The notes below the pieces were generated by a model. It did not search any database, was not told the origin of the DNA, and saw only the letters and a list, made by a program, of their open reading frames with translations. A stretch of DNA of 40,151 nucleotides from CBDCBA01 sp965214125. Lineage in GTDB: Bacteria; Planctomycetota; Phycisphaerae; Tepidisphaerales; Tepidisphaeraceae. The stretch lies in the NCBI GenBank assembly GCA_965214125.1, contig CBDCBA010000008.1:1-40151 (forward strand), given 5' to 3'. The translations under genes were made by a program, and so were the position numbers. Of the stretch, positions 1-10,301 are shown piece by piece. Numbering within the stretch: the stretch's first letter is position 1; the number at the start of each line of letters is the position of its first letter.

Positions 1-384
1 GCCGAGAGCGGCGGCGTCTTCTGCGGGTTCGTCGGCAGCGACCTCACGTGGACGCCGGCCGTCAACCTGTACGAAACCGCCAGCACGTACCGCGTTTGCG
101 CGGATCTGGCCGGCGTGGACAAGAGCAAGCTCGACATCACCGTCCGCCCGCCGCAGGACCCCGGCGACCCGATGCGCCTTGTCTTGCGCGGCGAGCGCCC
201 GGTGCCGCAAAGCCCCGACGTCAGCACCGCCAACGCCCCCCGCCGCGATCGCATCCACCGGATGGAGATCGACCACGGCGCGTTCGTCCGCGAGATCGAG
301 CTGCCCGACGACGTCGATGCCGACCGCATCGCCGCAACCTACCGCGCGGGCCTGCTCTGGGTGGAACTGCCCAAGCGTCGGTAG
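1..384 (+). CDS. Hsp20/alpha-crystallin small heat shock protein (5' truncated)
   Basis: This is the C-terminal part of a small heat shock protein, an ATP-independent holdase chaperone of the cytoplasm. The frame is open from base 1, so the start lies outside the window. The visible 127 residues begin just before WTPAVNLYET, the typical entry of the alpha-crystallin domain in bacterial Hsp20, and continue through the ADLAGVDKSKLDITV strand pair. Near the end is the GLLWVELPK segment, equivalent to the conserved G-x-L-x-(I/V)-x-x-P closing strand. Between them RIHRMEIDHGAFVREIELPDDVD matches the usual G-x-F-x-R-x-(F/I)-x-L-P-x-x-V-D pattern. There is almost no C-terminal extension after that strand. 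It lies 63 bp upstream of lon on the same strand, so the two proteostasis genes may be co-transcribed. Confidence 0.85.
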   Translation, partial: AESGGVFCGFVGSDLTWTPAVNLYETASTYRVCADLAGVDKSKLDITVRPPQDPGDPMRLVLRGERPVPQSPDVSTANAPRRDRIHRMEIDHGAFVREIELPDDVDADRIAATYRAGLLWVELPKRR

Positions 385-447
385 CGCCCCGCCTTTGTGC
401 GGTCGCCGCCGCGCGGGGCGTACAGCGGCGCGTACAGTCGTCTCCAG

Positions 448-3006
<2,559 letters not shown>

Positions 3007-3007
3007 G

Positions 3008-3084
3008 CGTGCGGTAGCTGCGGGTCCGTGACCGGCAGTCGGGATCGAACGGACAGCGGGTCATGGACCCGCAGCTACCGCACG
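3008..3084. repeat. Palindromic element between convergent genes
   Basis: Bases 3008-3027 and 3065-3084 are perfect 20-bp inverted copies (left arm CGTGCGGTAGCTGCGGGTCC). One mismatch further in, another five bases pair, leaving a loop of roughly 25-37 bases. It starts directly after the lon stop codon, and the right arm contains the stop codon of the convergent membrane-protein gene (complement of CTA at 3075-3077). It could act as a bidirectional transcription terminator, although no T-tract follows. Its GTAGCTGC core resembles the GTAGCCGC ends of other elements in this window. Confidence 0.85.
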
Positions 3085-4802
3085 GTTTCCACAGCATCTG
3101 ACCTTCGAAGGACGAAGCGTCGATGCGCCCAACTGATCGACGCCTCCGACTCGGGCGTCATCCGCACGTCGGCGTCCTCCGGCGCGACCACCCTCGCCTC
3201 GAACCGCCGCAAGTCGAACGCCGGCACGAACGCCGGCGCGGGGGCGGCCCAGAGGGTGAGGGGGCCACGCGGTTGATGAGCGAGCACCTCGGCGGCTAGC
3301 TCGCGCGAATCTAGTTGCCCCGCATCGTCGATGTACGACGTGATCGCCAACATGCCTAGGCAACTCACCAGAACCACCGGTGCAGTGACAAGCACCGCCT
3401 TGAGGAGTTGCCCCTTGAGCAGCGGTTCGATCCACGCCCACCGGCGGGTCGGCTGCCCGAGCATGATGAAGAGCAAAGTGATCAACGAGATTGCTCCCAG
3501 GCTTGCGAATCGAACGTGGTCCGGTGGGCGGCCGATCGATGTCACCAGAAACGCGACCGAGATCAGGATTGCTGGTGGACCGGCGAGTGATGCCACGCGT
3601 AGCAACCTCGGCTTCAAAAGGCCGAGGCCCACCAGGATGGCGAAACCCGGAAACAGAATGGCCGGATCCGCAAGGTACGCGGTGGCTCGCGTGAACCAGG
3701 CGTAGCCAGAAGGTGCTCCCGCAAGCGAGATGGAGTAATGCCCCGCCGTCTGCCCCGCGTTGCCGGCGACGGCGCTGGGGTTCGTCAGCAGGTTCAGGAC
3801 GAGGTACGGATTCGTGAGCGCGAACGCGACAATTCCCACGACGATCGCGGGAATCCAGAGGTAGCCGCGGAGCTTGCTCCGCGTGTCGGGTGCGGGTCGA
3901 CGTTCGGAGCGCGGAGCAAGCTCCGCGGCTACCCCGGACTTGGCGCGGTCACGCCGCCGGCGCAGCAGCGCCGCAGTCGGTGGGACGAGAAAGCTCACCG
4001 CCATCGTCATGACCATGCCCGTCGCCAACCCGCACAAGACGCCGCTCCACAGCAGCGACGACCGCCGCCCGGTTCGCACGAACCGCTCCGCCGGCAACAC
4101 GGCCCACAGGGCCAGCACCGCGCCGGGCAAATGCGGCTTCGCCTCGTGCGCGCCGACGACGACGACCGGCAAGAGCGCGTACGTCACCGCCGCCGCGATG
4201 CCAAGGAGGTCCGACCGCGTCACCCGCCGCACGAGCACGCAAACGACCGCCGCCCCGAGCGCCGCCCACGCCACCGCGTACAGCCGCGCGACGACGTAAA
4301 ACTTCGCGAACTCCTCCGGATGATCGAGGTAAAACGCCTGCCCCCCACCACCGCCCGGCTCGATCAGGCCGACGATCTGGCACGCTTTAACCAGCACGCC
4401 GACCGGATAGACCCACAACCCGCCGTAGGTGTAGAACTGCGGGTCGCCGCGATTCGCCGCCGCCGTGGCGAGGGCGCGGAAGGTCAGCATCTCGTCCGGC
4501 TGGTACGAGTAGAGCCGATACCGCGCCACGATCTCCGCCCGCTCGCGGTCGGTGTCGTTGACGATCGCGTTCTCGCTCGCCTCGATTGTGTCCGCGTCGG
4601 CCGAGCCGTCGCCGGCGTCGAACCCGCCGTCGAGCAACGCCACGATCTCCTCGCCCGTCCACGGCGTGCGATCTCCGAACAGAAACCGGTCGACGTCGCG
4701 CGACGGCAAACCCCACGTGATCCCCGGCAGGAACGCCGCCAGCGACAACAACGCCGCCAGCAGCGGCGCCCAAACGTGCCGGATGTTCACGCGACGCCGC
4801 AC
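3075..4802 (-). CDS. Multi-spanning membrane protein, glycosyltransferase 39-like
   Basis: A 575-residue integral membrane protein resembling the GT39/dolichyl-phosphate-mannose mannosyltransferase class, which transfers sugars from lipid carriers outside the membrane. The first membrane segment (APLLAALLSLAAFLPGITWGL) is followed by a long outer loop. That loop ends in YQPDEMLTFRALA, where an acidic pair occupies the position of the catalytic/metal Asp-Glu of the fold. About ten hydrophobic segments follow, then an outer C-terminal tail. Family membership rests on topology and this motif; the substrate is unknown. A 72-bp palindromic element (3861-3932) lies exactly in frame and encodes residues 291-314, VAAELAPRSERRPAPDTRSK plus LRGY, in an Arg-rich cytoplasmic loop. 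The gene diverges from a second glycosyltransferase-like gene with only about 18 bp between the starts as called. The stop codon lies inside the 3008-3084 palindrome. Confidence 0.8.
   Translation of the reverse strand: MRRRVNIRHVWAPLLAALLSLAAFLPGITWGLPSRDVDRFLFGDRTPWTGEEIVALLDGGFDAGDGSADADTIEASENAIVNDTDRERAEIVARYRLYSYQPDEMLTFRALATAAANRGDPQFYTYGGLWVYPVGVLVKACQIVGLIEPGGGGGQAFYLDHPEEFAKFYVVARLYAVAWAALGAAVVCVLVRRVTRSDLLGIAAAVTYALLPVVVVGAHEAKPHLPGAVLALWAVLPAERFVRTGRRSSLLWSGVLCGLATGMVMTMAVSFLVPPTAALLRRRRDRAKSGVAAELAPRSERRPAPDTRSKLRGYLWIPAIVVGIVAFALTNPYLVLNLLTNPSAVAGNAGQTAGHYSISLAGAPSGYAWFTRATAYLADPAILFPGFAILVGLGLLKPRLLRVASLAGPPAILISVAFLVTSIGRPPDHVRFASLGAISLITLLFIMLGQPTRRWAWIEPLLKGQLLKAVLVTAPVVLVSCLGMLAITSYIDDAGQLDSRELAAEVLAHQPRGPLTLWAAPAPAFVPAFDLRRFEARVVAPEDADVRMTPESEASISWAHRRFVLRRSDAVETVR
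3861..3932. repeat. Palindromic element inserted in frame in a coding gene
   Basis: Two perfect 23-bp arms, 3861-3883 and 3910-3932, flank a 26-base loop. The arm reads GTAGCCGCGGAGCTTGCTCC plus GCG and contains its own inner palindrome, CGGAGCTTGCTCCG. The total of 72 bp is exactly 24 codons. In the host gene on the minus strand the element begins on a codon boundary and is read without a stop. The same family recurs in the intergenic space around 10049-10284. Confidence 0.92.
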
Positions 4803-4820
4803 ACGGTAATCTTACCGCCC

Positions 4821-6407
4821 TTGCCCCACGACCCGACCCACGACCCGCCGCGCGACCGCGCACACGCCGTGTGGTTCGCCCTCGCCCTGCTCGCGATCGT
4901 CGCCGTCGGCATCGCGCTGCGCGTGTCGCTACTCGATCAGGCCATGCGCTACGACGAGGGCCGCACCTACATGCACTTCGCGGCTCGGCCCGACCGCCTG
5001 TTCGACTACCGCCTGCCGAACAATCACATTCTGCACACAATCCTTGTCGAGTGGATCACGCGCTTTTTCGGCGAAAAGGAGTGGGCCCTGCGCCTGCCAG
5101 CGTTCGGAGCGGGCGTGCTGGCGATCCCGCTGACGGCCTGGCTCGGCGCGCGCCTGCGCGGCCGCTCGGTCGGCCTGATCGCGGCGGCGCTCGTGGCGAC
5201 AAGCGGCTTCCTGATCGCCTACTCCGCCGAAGCACGCGGCTACACGATTATGGCCTGCAGCGCGTTGGGTGCCCTGCTCTGCCTCGACGCCCTCCGCCAC
5301 GGCGACCGCGGGAAACGCCTCGGCTTCTGGGCCGGGTACGCCCTCTGCTGCGCCGTCGGCGTTGCGACCATTCCCGCGTCCGCCCTCGTCGTCATCGGCG
5401 CCGCGAGTTGGTTCGCCGCGAGCGCGCTGGTCGGCGGCGTGGCGATCAAGGCGAAGCGCTGGCTGCCCGCCCTCGCGATTGCCAGCGGCGTCGGCGTGCT
5501 GCTGGGGGCGAGCTTCTACCTTCCCGCGATCCGCGAGCACGGCCTGTCAATTGTGACCGCCAACCGTTACGTCGCGCCGCAGCCCTGGGACGAGTTCACC
5601 CGCGACCTCGCCCGCCTGCCCGACTGGATCACCAACGCCGGCGGCCTGCTCATGCAGTGGCCGACCGGGACGGGCGGCGCGGTGCTGGTCTTGGCGCTCG
5701 TGGGCGTCGTCGCATCGTTCCTGCCGCGCCGGTGGCGATCGACGGGCGGCGCGGCGACGCCCTCGCCACTGCTGGCGATGGCGCTCGTCGCCTTCGCGGC
5801 CATCCTCTACCAACACCGCGTCCCGATGGTGCGCGGCCTGGCGTACCTCCTCCCGCCGCTGATGATCGAGGCCGGCTTCGGCGCGGTCCTGCTGGCGAAA
5901 CTTGGCAAGCGGCTTGTGGCCCGACGCGCGCCGGTCCACTGCTGGATCGCTCCGCTCGCCGCGACCGCGTTGGCTGTCGCGCTGGGGGCTTGGTTTCTCC
6001 ACGCCAACACCGTCCGCTCCTGGCGTGGCGGCGACTACTACGACGGCGTGCGCGAGATCATGCGCGACCCGGACCTCGCCGCCCTGCTGAACGACAAGGC
6101 GGTCGGCCGAGCGTTGATTGGCTCGCCCGAGCCGGCGGGATATTACAAGCGGCTGTACGGCATCCACCTGAACCCGCCCGGCGGGCAGTGGCCGCCGGAC
6201 GAAGTCTTTGTTCCTCACGGCCGCGCGGGTCGCACGTTCATCAAGGAGTGGCGTTGGGCGCTCGAGCGCGAGGGCCTCGATCCCGTCGCCTACGACCCGC
6301 CCCAAGCCTGGGCAACCCGCGGCCCGGCCACGCTCCTGCACGCCCGGCGGACGAACGCCCCGGGCGCCGGTATGCTGCCGCCCTCGCCAACCGATCCCGA
6401 CTCGTAA
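4821..6407 (+). CDS. Membrane glycosyltransferase-like protein (GT39/ArnT-type fold)
   Basis: About 528 residues with roughly nine to ten membrane segments and a soluble C-terminal region. After the first transmembrane helix (VWFALALLAIVAVGIALRV) comes RYDEGRTYMHFA, the acidic D-E motif in the first outer loop typical of GT39/PMT/ArnT-type transferases. NNHILHTILVEW and SAEARGYTIM are further blocks common in this group. It probably moves a sugar from a polyprenyl carrier to an envelope acceptor; donor and acceptor cannot be read from sequence. No ATG precedes the first helix. TTG at 4821 gives a short cytoplasmic tail, and GTG at 4869 starts just at the helix; either is possible. It diverges from the related gene at 3075-4802 and ends 10 bp before the next oxidoreductase gene, so those two may be co-transcribed. 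Confidence 0.8.
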   Translation: MPHDPTHDPPRDRAHAVWFALALLAIVAVGIALRVSLLDQAMRYDEGRTYMHFAARPDRLFDYRLPNNHILHTILVEWITRFFGEKEWALRLPAFGAGVLAIPLTAWLGARLRGRSVGLIAAALVATSGFLIAYSAEARGYTIMACSALGALLCLDALRHGDRGKRLGFWAGYALCCAVGVATIPASALVVIGAASWFAASALVGGVAIKAKRWLPALAIASGVGVLLGASFYLPAIREHGLSIVTANRYVAPQPWDEFTRDLARLPDWITNAGGLLMQWPTGTGGAVLVLALVGVVASFLPRRWRSTGGAATPSPLLAMALVAFAAILYQHRVPMVRGLAYLLPPLMIEAGFGAVLLAKLGKRLVARRAPVHCWIAPLAATALAVALGAWFLHANTVRSWRGGDYYDGVREIMRDPDLAALLNDKAVGRALIGSPEPAGYYKRLYGIHLNPPGGQWPPDEVFVPHGRAGRTFIKEWRWALEREGLDPVAYDPPQAWATRGPATLLHARRTNAPGAGMLPPSPTDPDS

Positions 6408-6417
6408 AAGGCCCCGC

Positions 6418-7629
6418 ATGCCCGACTCCACCAAAAAGCCGCTGAACATTTGCCTGATCGGCCAGAAGTTCATGGGGCGCACGCACTCCAACGCCTACCT
6501 GAACGTCGCCAAGTTCTTCGGCGACCTGCCGTACGACCCGACCATGCACACGGTGTGCGGCCGCGACCGCGACGAGCTCGAACGCTTTCGCCGCAAGTGG
6601 GGCTGGCACAACGCCAGCGTCGACTGGCGGGAGGCGGTGAAGAACCCGGATATCGACCTGGTCGACGTCGGCACGCCCAACCACGTTCACCGCGACATGA
6701 CGCTGGCGGCGCTTGAGGTCGGCAAGCACGTCGCCTGCGAAAAGCCACTGGCCGGCACTCTCGACGAAGCGCGCGAGATGAAGGACGCCGCGGCGGCAGC
6801 CGCGGGGAACGGTCAGCGAACCTTCGTCTGGTACAACTACCGCCGCTGCCCCGCGTTGGCGTTGGCGCACCAGATCGTCAACGAGGGCCGGCTCGGCAAG
6901 ATCTACCACGTCCGCTGCTTTTACCTGCAGGACTGGGCCGGCCCCGACGCCCCGCTCGTCTGGCGCTTCCAAGGCGACGTCGCCGGCAGCGGCAGCCTCG
7001 GCGACCTGTGCGCGCACTCGATCGATTCCGCCCGCTTCGTCACCGGCGACGAGATCGACAGCGTCGGCGGCGCGATCCTCAAAACCTTTATCGAAGAACG
7101 ACCGATTCCCTCGGATGCCGGCGGCGCGATCAGCGGCAAAGGAGCCGGTAAGTCCCAGAAGATGGGCAAGTCAACCGTCGATGACGCCGTGCTCTTCACG
7201 GCCCAGTTCAAGCAAGGGGCCGTCGCGACCTTCGAGGCGACGCGCCTGTCCACCGGCGACAAGAACGGCAACCGCGTGGAGGTTCACGGCGAGAAGGGGG
7301 CCGTCCGCTGGGACTTCGAGCGGATGACCGAGCTCGAGTGGTACGACGCGACGCTCCCCGAGCACTTGCAGGGGTGGACGACGATCCAGGCCAGCAACGG
7401 CGGCGCCGGCCACCCGTACGCGGCGGCGTACTGGCCGACGGCGCACCACATCGGCTACGAGCACAGCTTCGTCAACCAGGCCGCCGACATGGTCAAGGCG
7501 ATCGGCGGGGTCGCGCCGGTCGTCCCCCTGCCCGACTTCGCCGACGCCTACGAAACCCAGCGCGTGCTCCAAGCCGTCACCCTCGCCGCGAAGAACCGGG
7601 AGACGGTGAGGCTCGACGAGGTGAAGTGA
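6418..7629 (+). CDS. Gfo/Idh/MocA family oxidoreductase
   Basis: A 403-residue NAD(P)-dependent sugar or inositol dehydrogenase-like protein. The Rossmann domain opens with LNICLIGQKFMGRTHSNAY, a variant of the usual G-x-G-x-x-G loop with GQKFMG. The family hallmark is GTPNHVHRDMTLAALEVGKH followed by CEKPLAGTLDEAREM, where EKP carries the conserved lysine. The C-terminal alpha/beta domain includes GDLCAHSIDSARFVTG, with the D-x-x-x-H-type catalytic region, and a long insert around GGAISGKGAGKSQKMGKST. The ATG at 6418 is chosen because the upstream in-frame extension overlaps the previous gene. No signal peptide is seen, so it is probably cytoplasmic. The substrate is unknown; related proteins in planctomycetes are often annotated as inositol-2-dehydrogenase-like without proof. 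Confidence 0.92.
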   Translation: MPDSTKKPLNICLIGQKFMGRTHSNAYLNVAKFFGDLPYDPTMHTVCGRDRDELERFRRKWGWHNASVDWREAVKNPDIDLVDVGTPNHVHRDMTLAALEVGKHVACEKPLAGTLDEAREMKDAAAAAAGNGQRTFVWYNYRRCPALALAHQIVNEGRLGKIYHVRCFYLQDWAGPDAPLVWRFQGDVAGSGSLGDLCAHSIDSARFVTGDEIDSVGGAILKTFIEERPIPSDAGGAISGKGAGKSQKMGKSTVDDAVLFTAQFKQGAVATFEATRLSTGDKNGNRVEVHGEKGAVRWDFERMTELEWYDATLPEHLQGWTTIQASNGGAGHPYAAAYWPTAHHIGYEHSFVNQAADMVKAIGGVAPVVPLPDFADAYETQRVLQAVTLAAKNRETVRLDEVK

Positions 7630-7631
7630 AC

Positions 7632-7766
7632 GGGCCAGAGATCGCAAAGGCGCAAAGGAGCAAAGAGAGAAGCAAAGGCCAGAAGAAGTGTAAGCTTCTG
7701 CATCTCGAGCCCCATCTGCTCTTCGCTTCTCTCTTTGCCCCTTTGCGCCGTTGCGATCTCCGGTCC
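7632..7766. repeat. Purine/pyrimidine inverted repeat between two Gfo/Idh/MocA genes
   Basis: The left arm (7638-7675) is purine-rich, GAGATCGCAAAGGCGCAAAG and onward. The right arm (7723-7760) is its pyrimidine-rich complement with three mismatches in 38. Weaker pairing extends to 7632 and 7766. The loop of about 47 bases has no further clear structure. The element fills the whole 152-bp gap between the two dehydrogenase genes, and its pyrimidine arm lies about 15-20 bases ahead of the next ATG. Confidence 0.9.
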
Positions 7767-7781
7767 TATCCTGAGTGACCC

Positions 7782-8840
7782 ATGAGCGACCAGAAAATTT
7801 CCTACGTTTGCATCGGCTGCGGGGCCATCGCCCAGCGCCGCCACCTGCCCGAGATCGTGGCCAACCCGGACGCCGAACTGCTGGCCGTCTGCGACATCCT
7901 GCCCGATCGAGCGGCGAAGATTGCCGACAAACTCGGGGCAAAACAGCACTTTACCGATCACGCGACGATGCTGAAGGAAGTCGAGTGCGACGTGGTGGTC
8001 GTCGCCACGCCCAACGCGCTTCACGCGCCGCAGACGCTCGACGCGTTCAAGGCCGGGCGGCACGTGCTGGTCGAGAAGCCCATGGCCGGCACGCGGGACG
8101 AGGCCCGCTCGATGATCGACGCCGCCAAAGAGGCCGGCAAGTACCTGATGATCGGCATGAACCAGCGCCTCGACCCGGCGCACGTGAAGGCGAAGGAGGT
8201 GCTCGAGGGCGGCAAGCTCGGCAAGGTGCTGGCGTTCGAGACGAACTTCAAGCACCCCGGCCCCGACGGCTGGAGCGTCGACGGGGCCAAAAGCTGGTTC
8301 TTCCAGCCCGACCTCGCCGTCATGGGCGTCTGCGGCGACCTGGGCATCCACAAGGCCGACCTCATGCGCTACCTGCTCGGCGAGGAGTTCGAGAAGGTCG
8401 GCGGGTTCGTCGTCACGCAGCACAAGACCACGCCCGACGGCAGCAAGCTCAAGCTCGATGACAACGCCTTCCTCGAGCTCAAGACCGACAAGGGCACGAT
8501 CGGCAGCATCCACATCTCCTGGACCAACTACGGCCGCATCGAGGACAACGGCACGATCCTCTTCTGCGAGAACGGCGTGATGCGCGTCGGCATGGACAAG
8601 GAGTACGGCGTGATGGTTGACTACCAGAACGGCAAGCGCGACCGCTTCACGACCGGCGAGATGGCGACGAACGAAAAGCAGGTCGCTAGCGGGATCGTCG
8701 ATGCGATGACCCGGAGCGTGAAGACTAACACGCCCCCGGAGATCGACGGCAGCGAGGGCTTCCGCGCGCTCGACGTCGTCCTGACCGGCATCGAGGCGGC
8801 CAACGAAGGCGTGATCAAGACGATCGAGTACACGATGTAG
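7782..8840 (+). CDS. Gfo/Idh/MocA family oxidoreductase
   Basis: A 352-residue dehydrogenase of the same superfamily as its upstream neighbour but clearly a different subfamily. The N-terminal Rossmann motif is SYVCIGCGAIAQRRHLPEI, a good G-x-G-x-x-A match, with the NAD-ribose acidic residue in AVCDI. The family signature VATPNALHAPQTLDAFKAGR continues into HVLVEKPMAGTRDEAR. GVCGDLGIHKADLMRYLLG carries the conserved G-D-x-x-x-H-x-x-D of the catalytic region. The C-terminal sheet domain has normal length. It starts at an ATG preceded by the pyrimidine-rich arm of the 7632-7766 repeat rather than a clear Shine-Dalgarno site. Tandem placement suggests that the two enzymes act in one carbohydrate pathway; that is inference from position only. 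Confidence 0.94.
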   Translation: MSDQKISYVCIGCGAIAQRRHLPEIVANPDAELLAVCDILPDRAAKIADKLGAKQHFTDHATMLKEVECDVVVVATPNALHAPQTLDAFKAGRHVLVEKPMAGTRDEARSMIDAAKEAGKYLMIGMNQRLDPAHVKAKEVLEGGKLGKVLAFETNFKHPGPDGWSVDGAKSWFFQPDLAVMGVCGDLGIHKADLMRYLLGEEFEKVGGFVVTQHKTTPDGSKLKLDDNAFLELKTDKGTIGSIHISWTNYGRIEDNGTILFCENGVMRVGMDKEYGVMVDYQNGKRDRFTTGEMATNEKQVASGIVDAMTRSVKTNTPPEIDGSEGFRALDVVLTGIEAANEGVIKTIEYTM

Positions 8841-8949
8841 CCCGCGATCGATTCGCGCGGGATGGCGGCTGTCTCCCGAGAAGATTCCATGCTGCGAGTT
8901 GGCGTTGCGCAAGCTACAATGTGAGGAAGTCCAAGCCGGACAACACTTC

Positions 8950-9468
8950 ATGAACACGAACCCCCTGCTCCGCGTTGTTTCCCTCGCCCTGGTCGCCATT
9001 GCGGCCACCACGCTGATCGTCGGTTGCGAGACGGGCGGCAACAGCGATGCGGCCGAGGAGTCGGCCAGCGCCCGCAAGCCCGAGCTCAACATCCGCGCCG
9101 GCGTTCCGACGGAGGCGCAGGAGATGACCCAGGGCACCGGCTCGCTGAGCTACACCGCCGATCAGTCGGGCACGCTCTACCTCTACGACCTGAACGACCA
9201 GTCGGTCATCAAGACGCTGCATGTCAGCGAGGGCGACCGCATTCTCGTCAGCGGCTCCAGCGGCCGGGCGACGCTCAACGGCAACGAGGTGACGACCACC
9301 GGCGTGCGGGCCAACCGCACCTACATCGCCTACCTCGTCCCCACCGGCGACCGTGGGATGAGCAGCCGCGCGACCCCGCCCGCCGCCACCGAGACCGACA
9401 CCACCAACTCGCGCAGCGGCCGGCTCTACGTTGAGCTTGCCGAAGAGGGCGACGAAATCGACGAGTAA
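8950..9468 (+). CDS. Putative lipoprotein of unknown function
   Basis: A 172-residue protein with a lipoprotein signal: basic/polar start MNTNPLLR, hydrophobic stretch VVSLALVAIAATTLIV and lipobox LIVGC, cleaved before Cys29. The mature part has a low-complexity Ser/Ala/Glu linker. It then has a small domain rich in beta strands (SLSYTADQSGTLYLYDLNDQ, then VIKTLHVSEGDRILVSGSSG). The C-terminus is Thr/Pro-rich and acidic (ATPPAATETDTTNSR to EEGDEIDE). I do not recognise a named family with confidence. The ATG at 8950 fits the signal peptide; an in-frame ATG at 8899 would put extra polar residues before it. It ends 23 bp before a strong palindrome shared with the convergent Rieske gene. Confidence 0.75.
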   Translation: MNTNPLLRVVSLALVAIAATTLIVGCETGGNSDAAEESASARKPELNIRAGVPTEAQEMTQGTGSLSYTADQSGTLYLYDLNDQSVIKTLHVSEGDRILVSGSSGRATLNGNEVTTTGVRANRTYIAYLVPTGDRGMSSRATPPAATETDTTNSRSGRLYVELAEEGDEIDE

Positions 9469-9491
9469 ACCGGTCCAGCCAACCATCATCT

Positions 9492-9560
9492 GACGTCGAG
9501 GCGGGAGCCTCGGGTTCGGAGTCGCTCGACCACCAAACCCGAGGCTCCCGCCTCGGCGTC
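9492..9560. repeat. Palindromic element, possible bidirectional terminator
   Basis: Arms 9492-9516 and 9536-9560 match at 24 of 25 positions around a 19-base loop. The arm contains GAGGCGGGAGCCTCGGGTT, which is itself a hairpin (GAGGC/GCCTC). It lies between the convergent lipoprotein and Rieske genes. No T-run follows on either side. Confidence 0.9.
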
Positions 9561-9591
9561 GTTGTCGAAACGCGCATCACACTTCGTGTCG

Positions 9592-9927
9592 TCACGGCAT
9601 CGGCAGGTCCGCCTGCACGAGCTGTCGCTCGCCCTTTGTTTCGATGCGCGTCTCGTAGACCTTGATCTCGAAGCCGGGCATGTCCGCGAACTCGCCGTCA
9701 GACAGGCGAAACGCCCAGCCGTGCCACGGGCAGACGGCGCACGGCTCGGTGCCGTTCATCTCGATGTACCCGCTGGCCATGCTTCCGCCGGCGTGGGGGC
9801 AGAGGTTGTCCATCGCGCGGGGCTGCCCGTTATGCAGGAAGACGGCCAGTTCGCGGCCGTCGATGTCGACAAAGGTGCCCTCGCCCTCGGCGCACTCGCC
9901 CAACTCGCACAGCGTGGTCCACGGCAT
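9592..9927 (-). CDS. Rieske [2Fe-2S] ferredoxin-like protein
   Basis: A 111-residue stand-alone Rieske domain that should bind a [2Fe-2S] cluster through two Cys and two His. The ligands are visible as CPHAGG (C43, H45) and CPWHGW (C66, H69), with the usual spacing. The protein has no membrane helix, so it is probably a soluble electron carrier like the NirD or dioxygenase-ferredoxin type; no oxygenase or reductase partner lies nearby. I chose the ATG at 9927 (MPWTTLCELGE). An upstream in-frame ATG at 9975 would add 16 residues that do not fit the domain. It converges on the lipoprotein gene across the 9492-9560 palindrome, and upstream of it is the repeat-filled gap 9928-10301. Confidence 0.92.
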   Translation of the reverse strand: MPWTTLCELGECAEGEGTFVDIDGRELAVFLHNGQPRAMDNLCPHAGGSMASGYIEMNGTEPCAVCPWHGWAFRLSDGEFADMPGFEIKVYETRIETKGERQLVQADLPMP

Positions 9928-10048
9928 ACCGCAAGGGTATGGCCGGCCCCCACCCCGCGCGGTCGAGCAACTCAACCGTGGACCCGAAGCGCTCGCTCCC
10001 GCGAGCGGCTAAAACCGGAGCGGCTTCGGGCGCGGGCAGGCGTGATGG

Positions 10049-10284
10049 TTTCCTAGTAACCACGGAGTTTGCTCCGCAATCGCGCTCTATCTAGTGAGAC
10101 GGATGCGGATCAAGTGCGTCCTCCCGCGAGTGCTCGTTAGCCGCCCCGCCTCGCGGGGCGCTCCGAGGCCGTCCACGCGCCCCGCGAGGCGGGGCGGCTA
10201 ACGCCCATTCGTGGGGATGCGAAATGTTCCGTCCCGTTCTCCGTAGCGACTGATCGCGGAGCAAGCTCCGCGGCTACCGAGGAA
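10049..10284. repeat. Outer palindromic element carrying a nested second element
   Basis: The left arm (about 10049-10076) and right arm (about 10256-10284) are imperfect inverted copies that include TTTGCTCCGC and GCGGAGCAAGCTCCGCGGCT. They belong to the same family as the element inside the gene at 3861-3932. Here the arms are about 180 bases apart, because another complete palindrome (10136-10202) lies between them. The 374-base gap 9928-10301 between the Rieske gene and motB holds little else that I can recognise. Confidence 0.75.
10136..10202. repeat. Palindromic element, TTAGCCGC family
   Basis: Perfect 26-bp arms 10136-10161 and 10177-10202 surround a 15-base loop. The arm starts GTTAGCCGCCCCGCCTCGCG and has its own inner hairpin (CCCCGC/GCGGGG). 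A related copy lies at 35927-35989 next to the insertion sequence, and a diverged one lies inside a gene at 23056-23128. Confidence 0.93.
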
Positions 10285-10301
10285 CCGTCGACGACGTTGT
10301 G

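Noticed and set aside
3738..4820. Upstream extension of the glycosyltransferase frame starting at 4821
   Set aside because: The extra residues are the antisense of the divergent membrane gene and are Arg/His/Pro-rich with no domain.
7632..7766. Possible CRISPR or tandem array between the two oxidoreductase genes
   Set aside because: It is a single inverted pair, not regularly spaced direct repeats; no cas genes are present.
9592..9927. Part of a nitrite reductase (NirD)
   Set aside because: The Rieske domain fits, but no nirB or other nitrogen gene is adjacent, so the narrower name is not supported.
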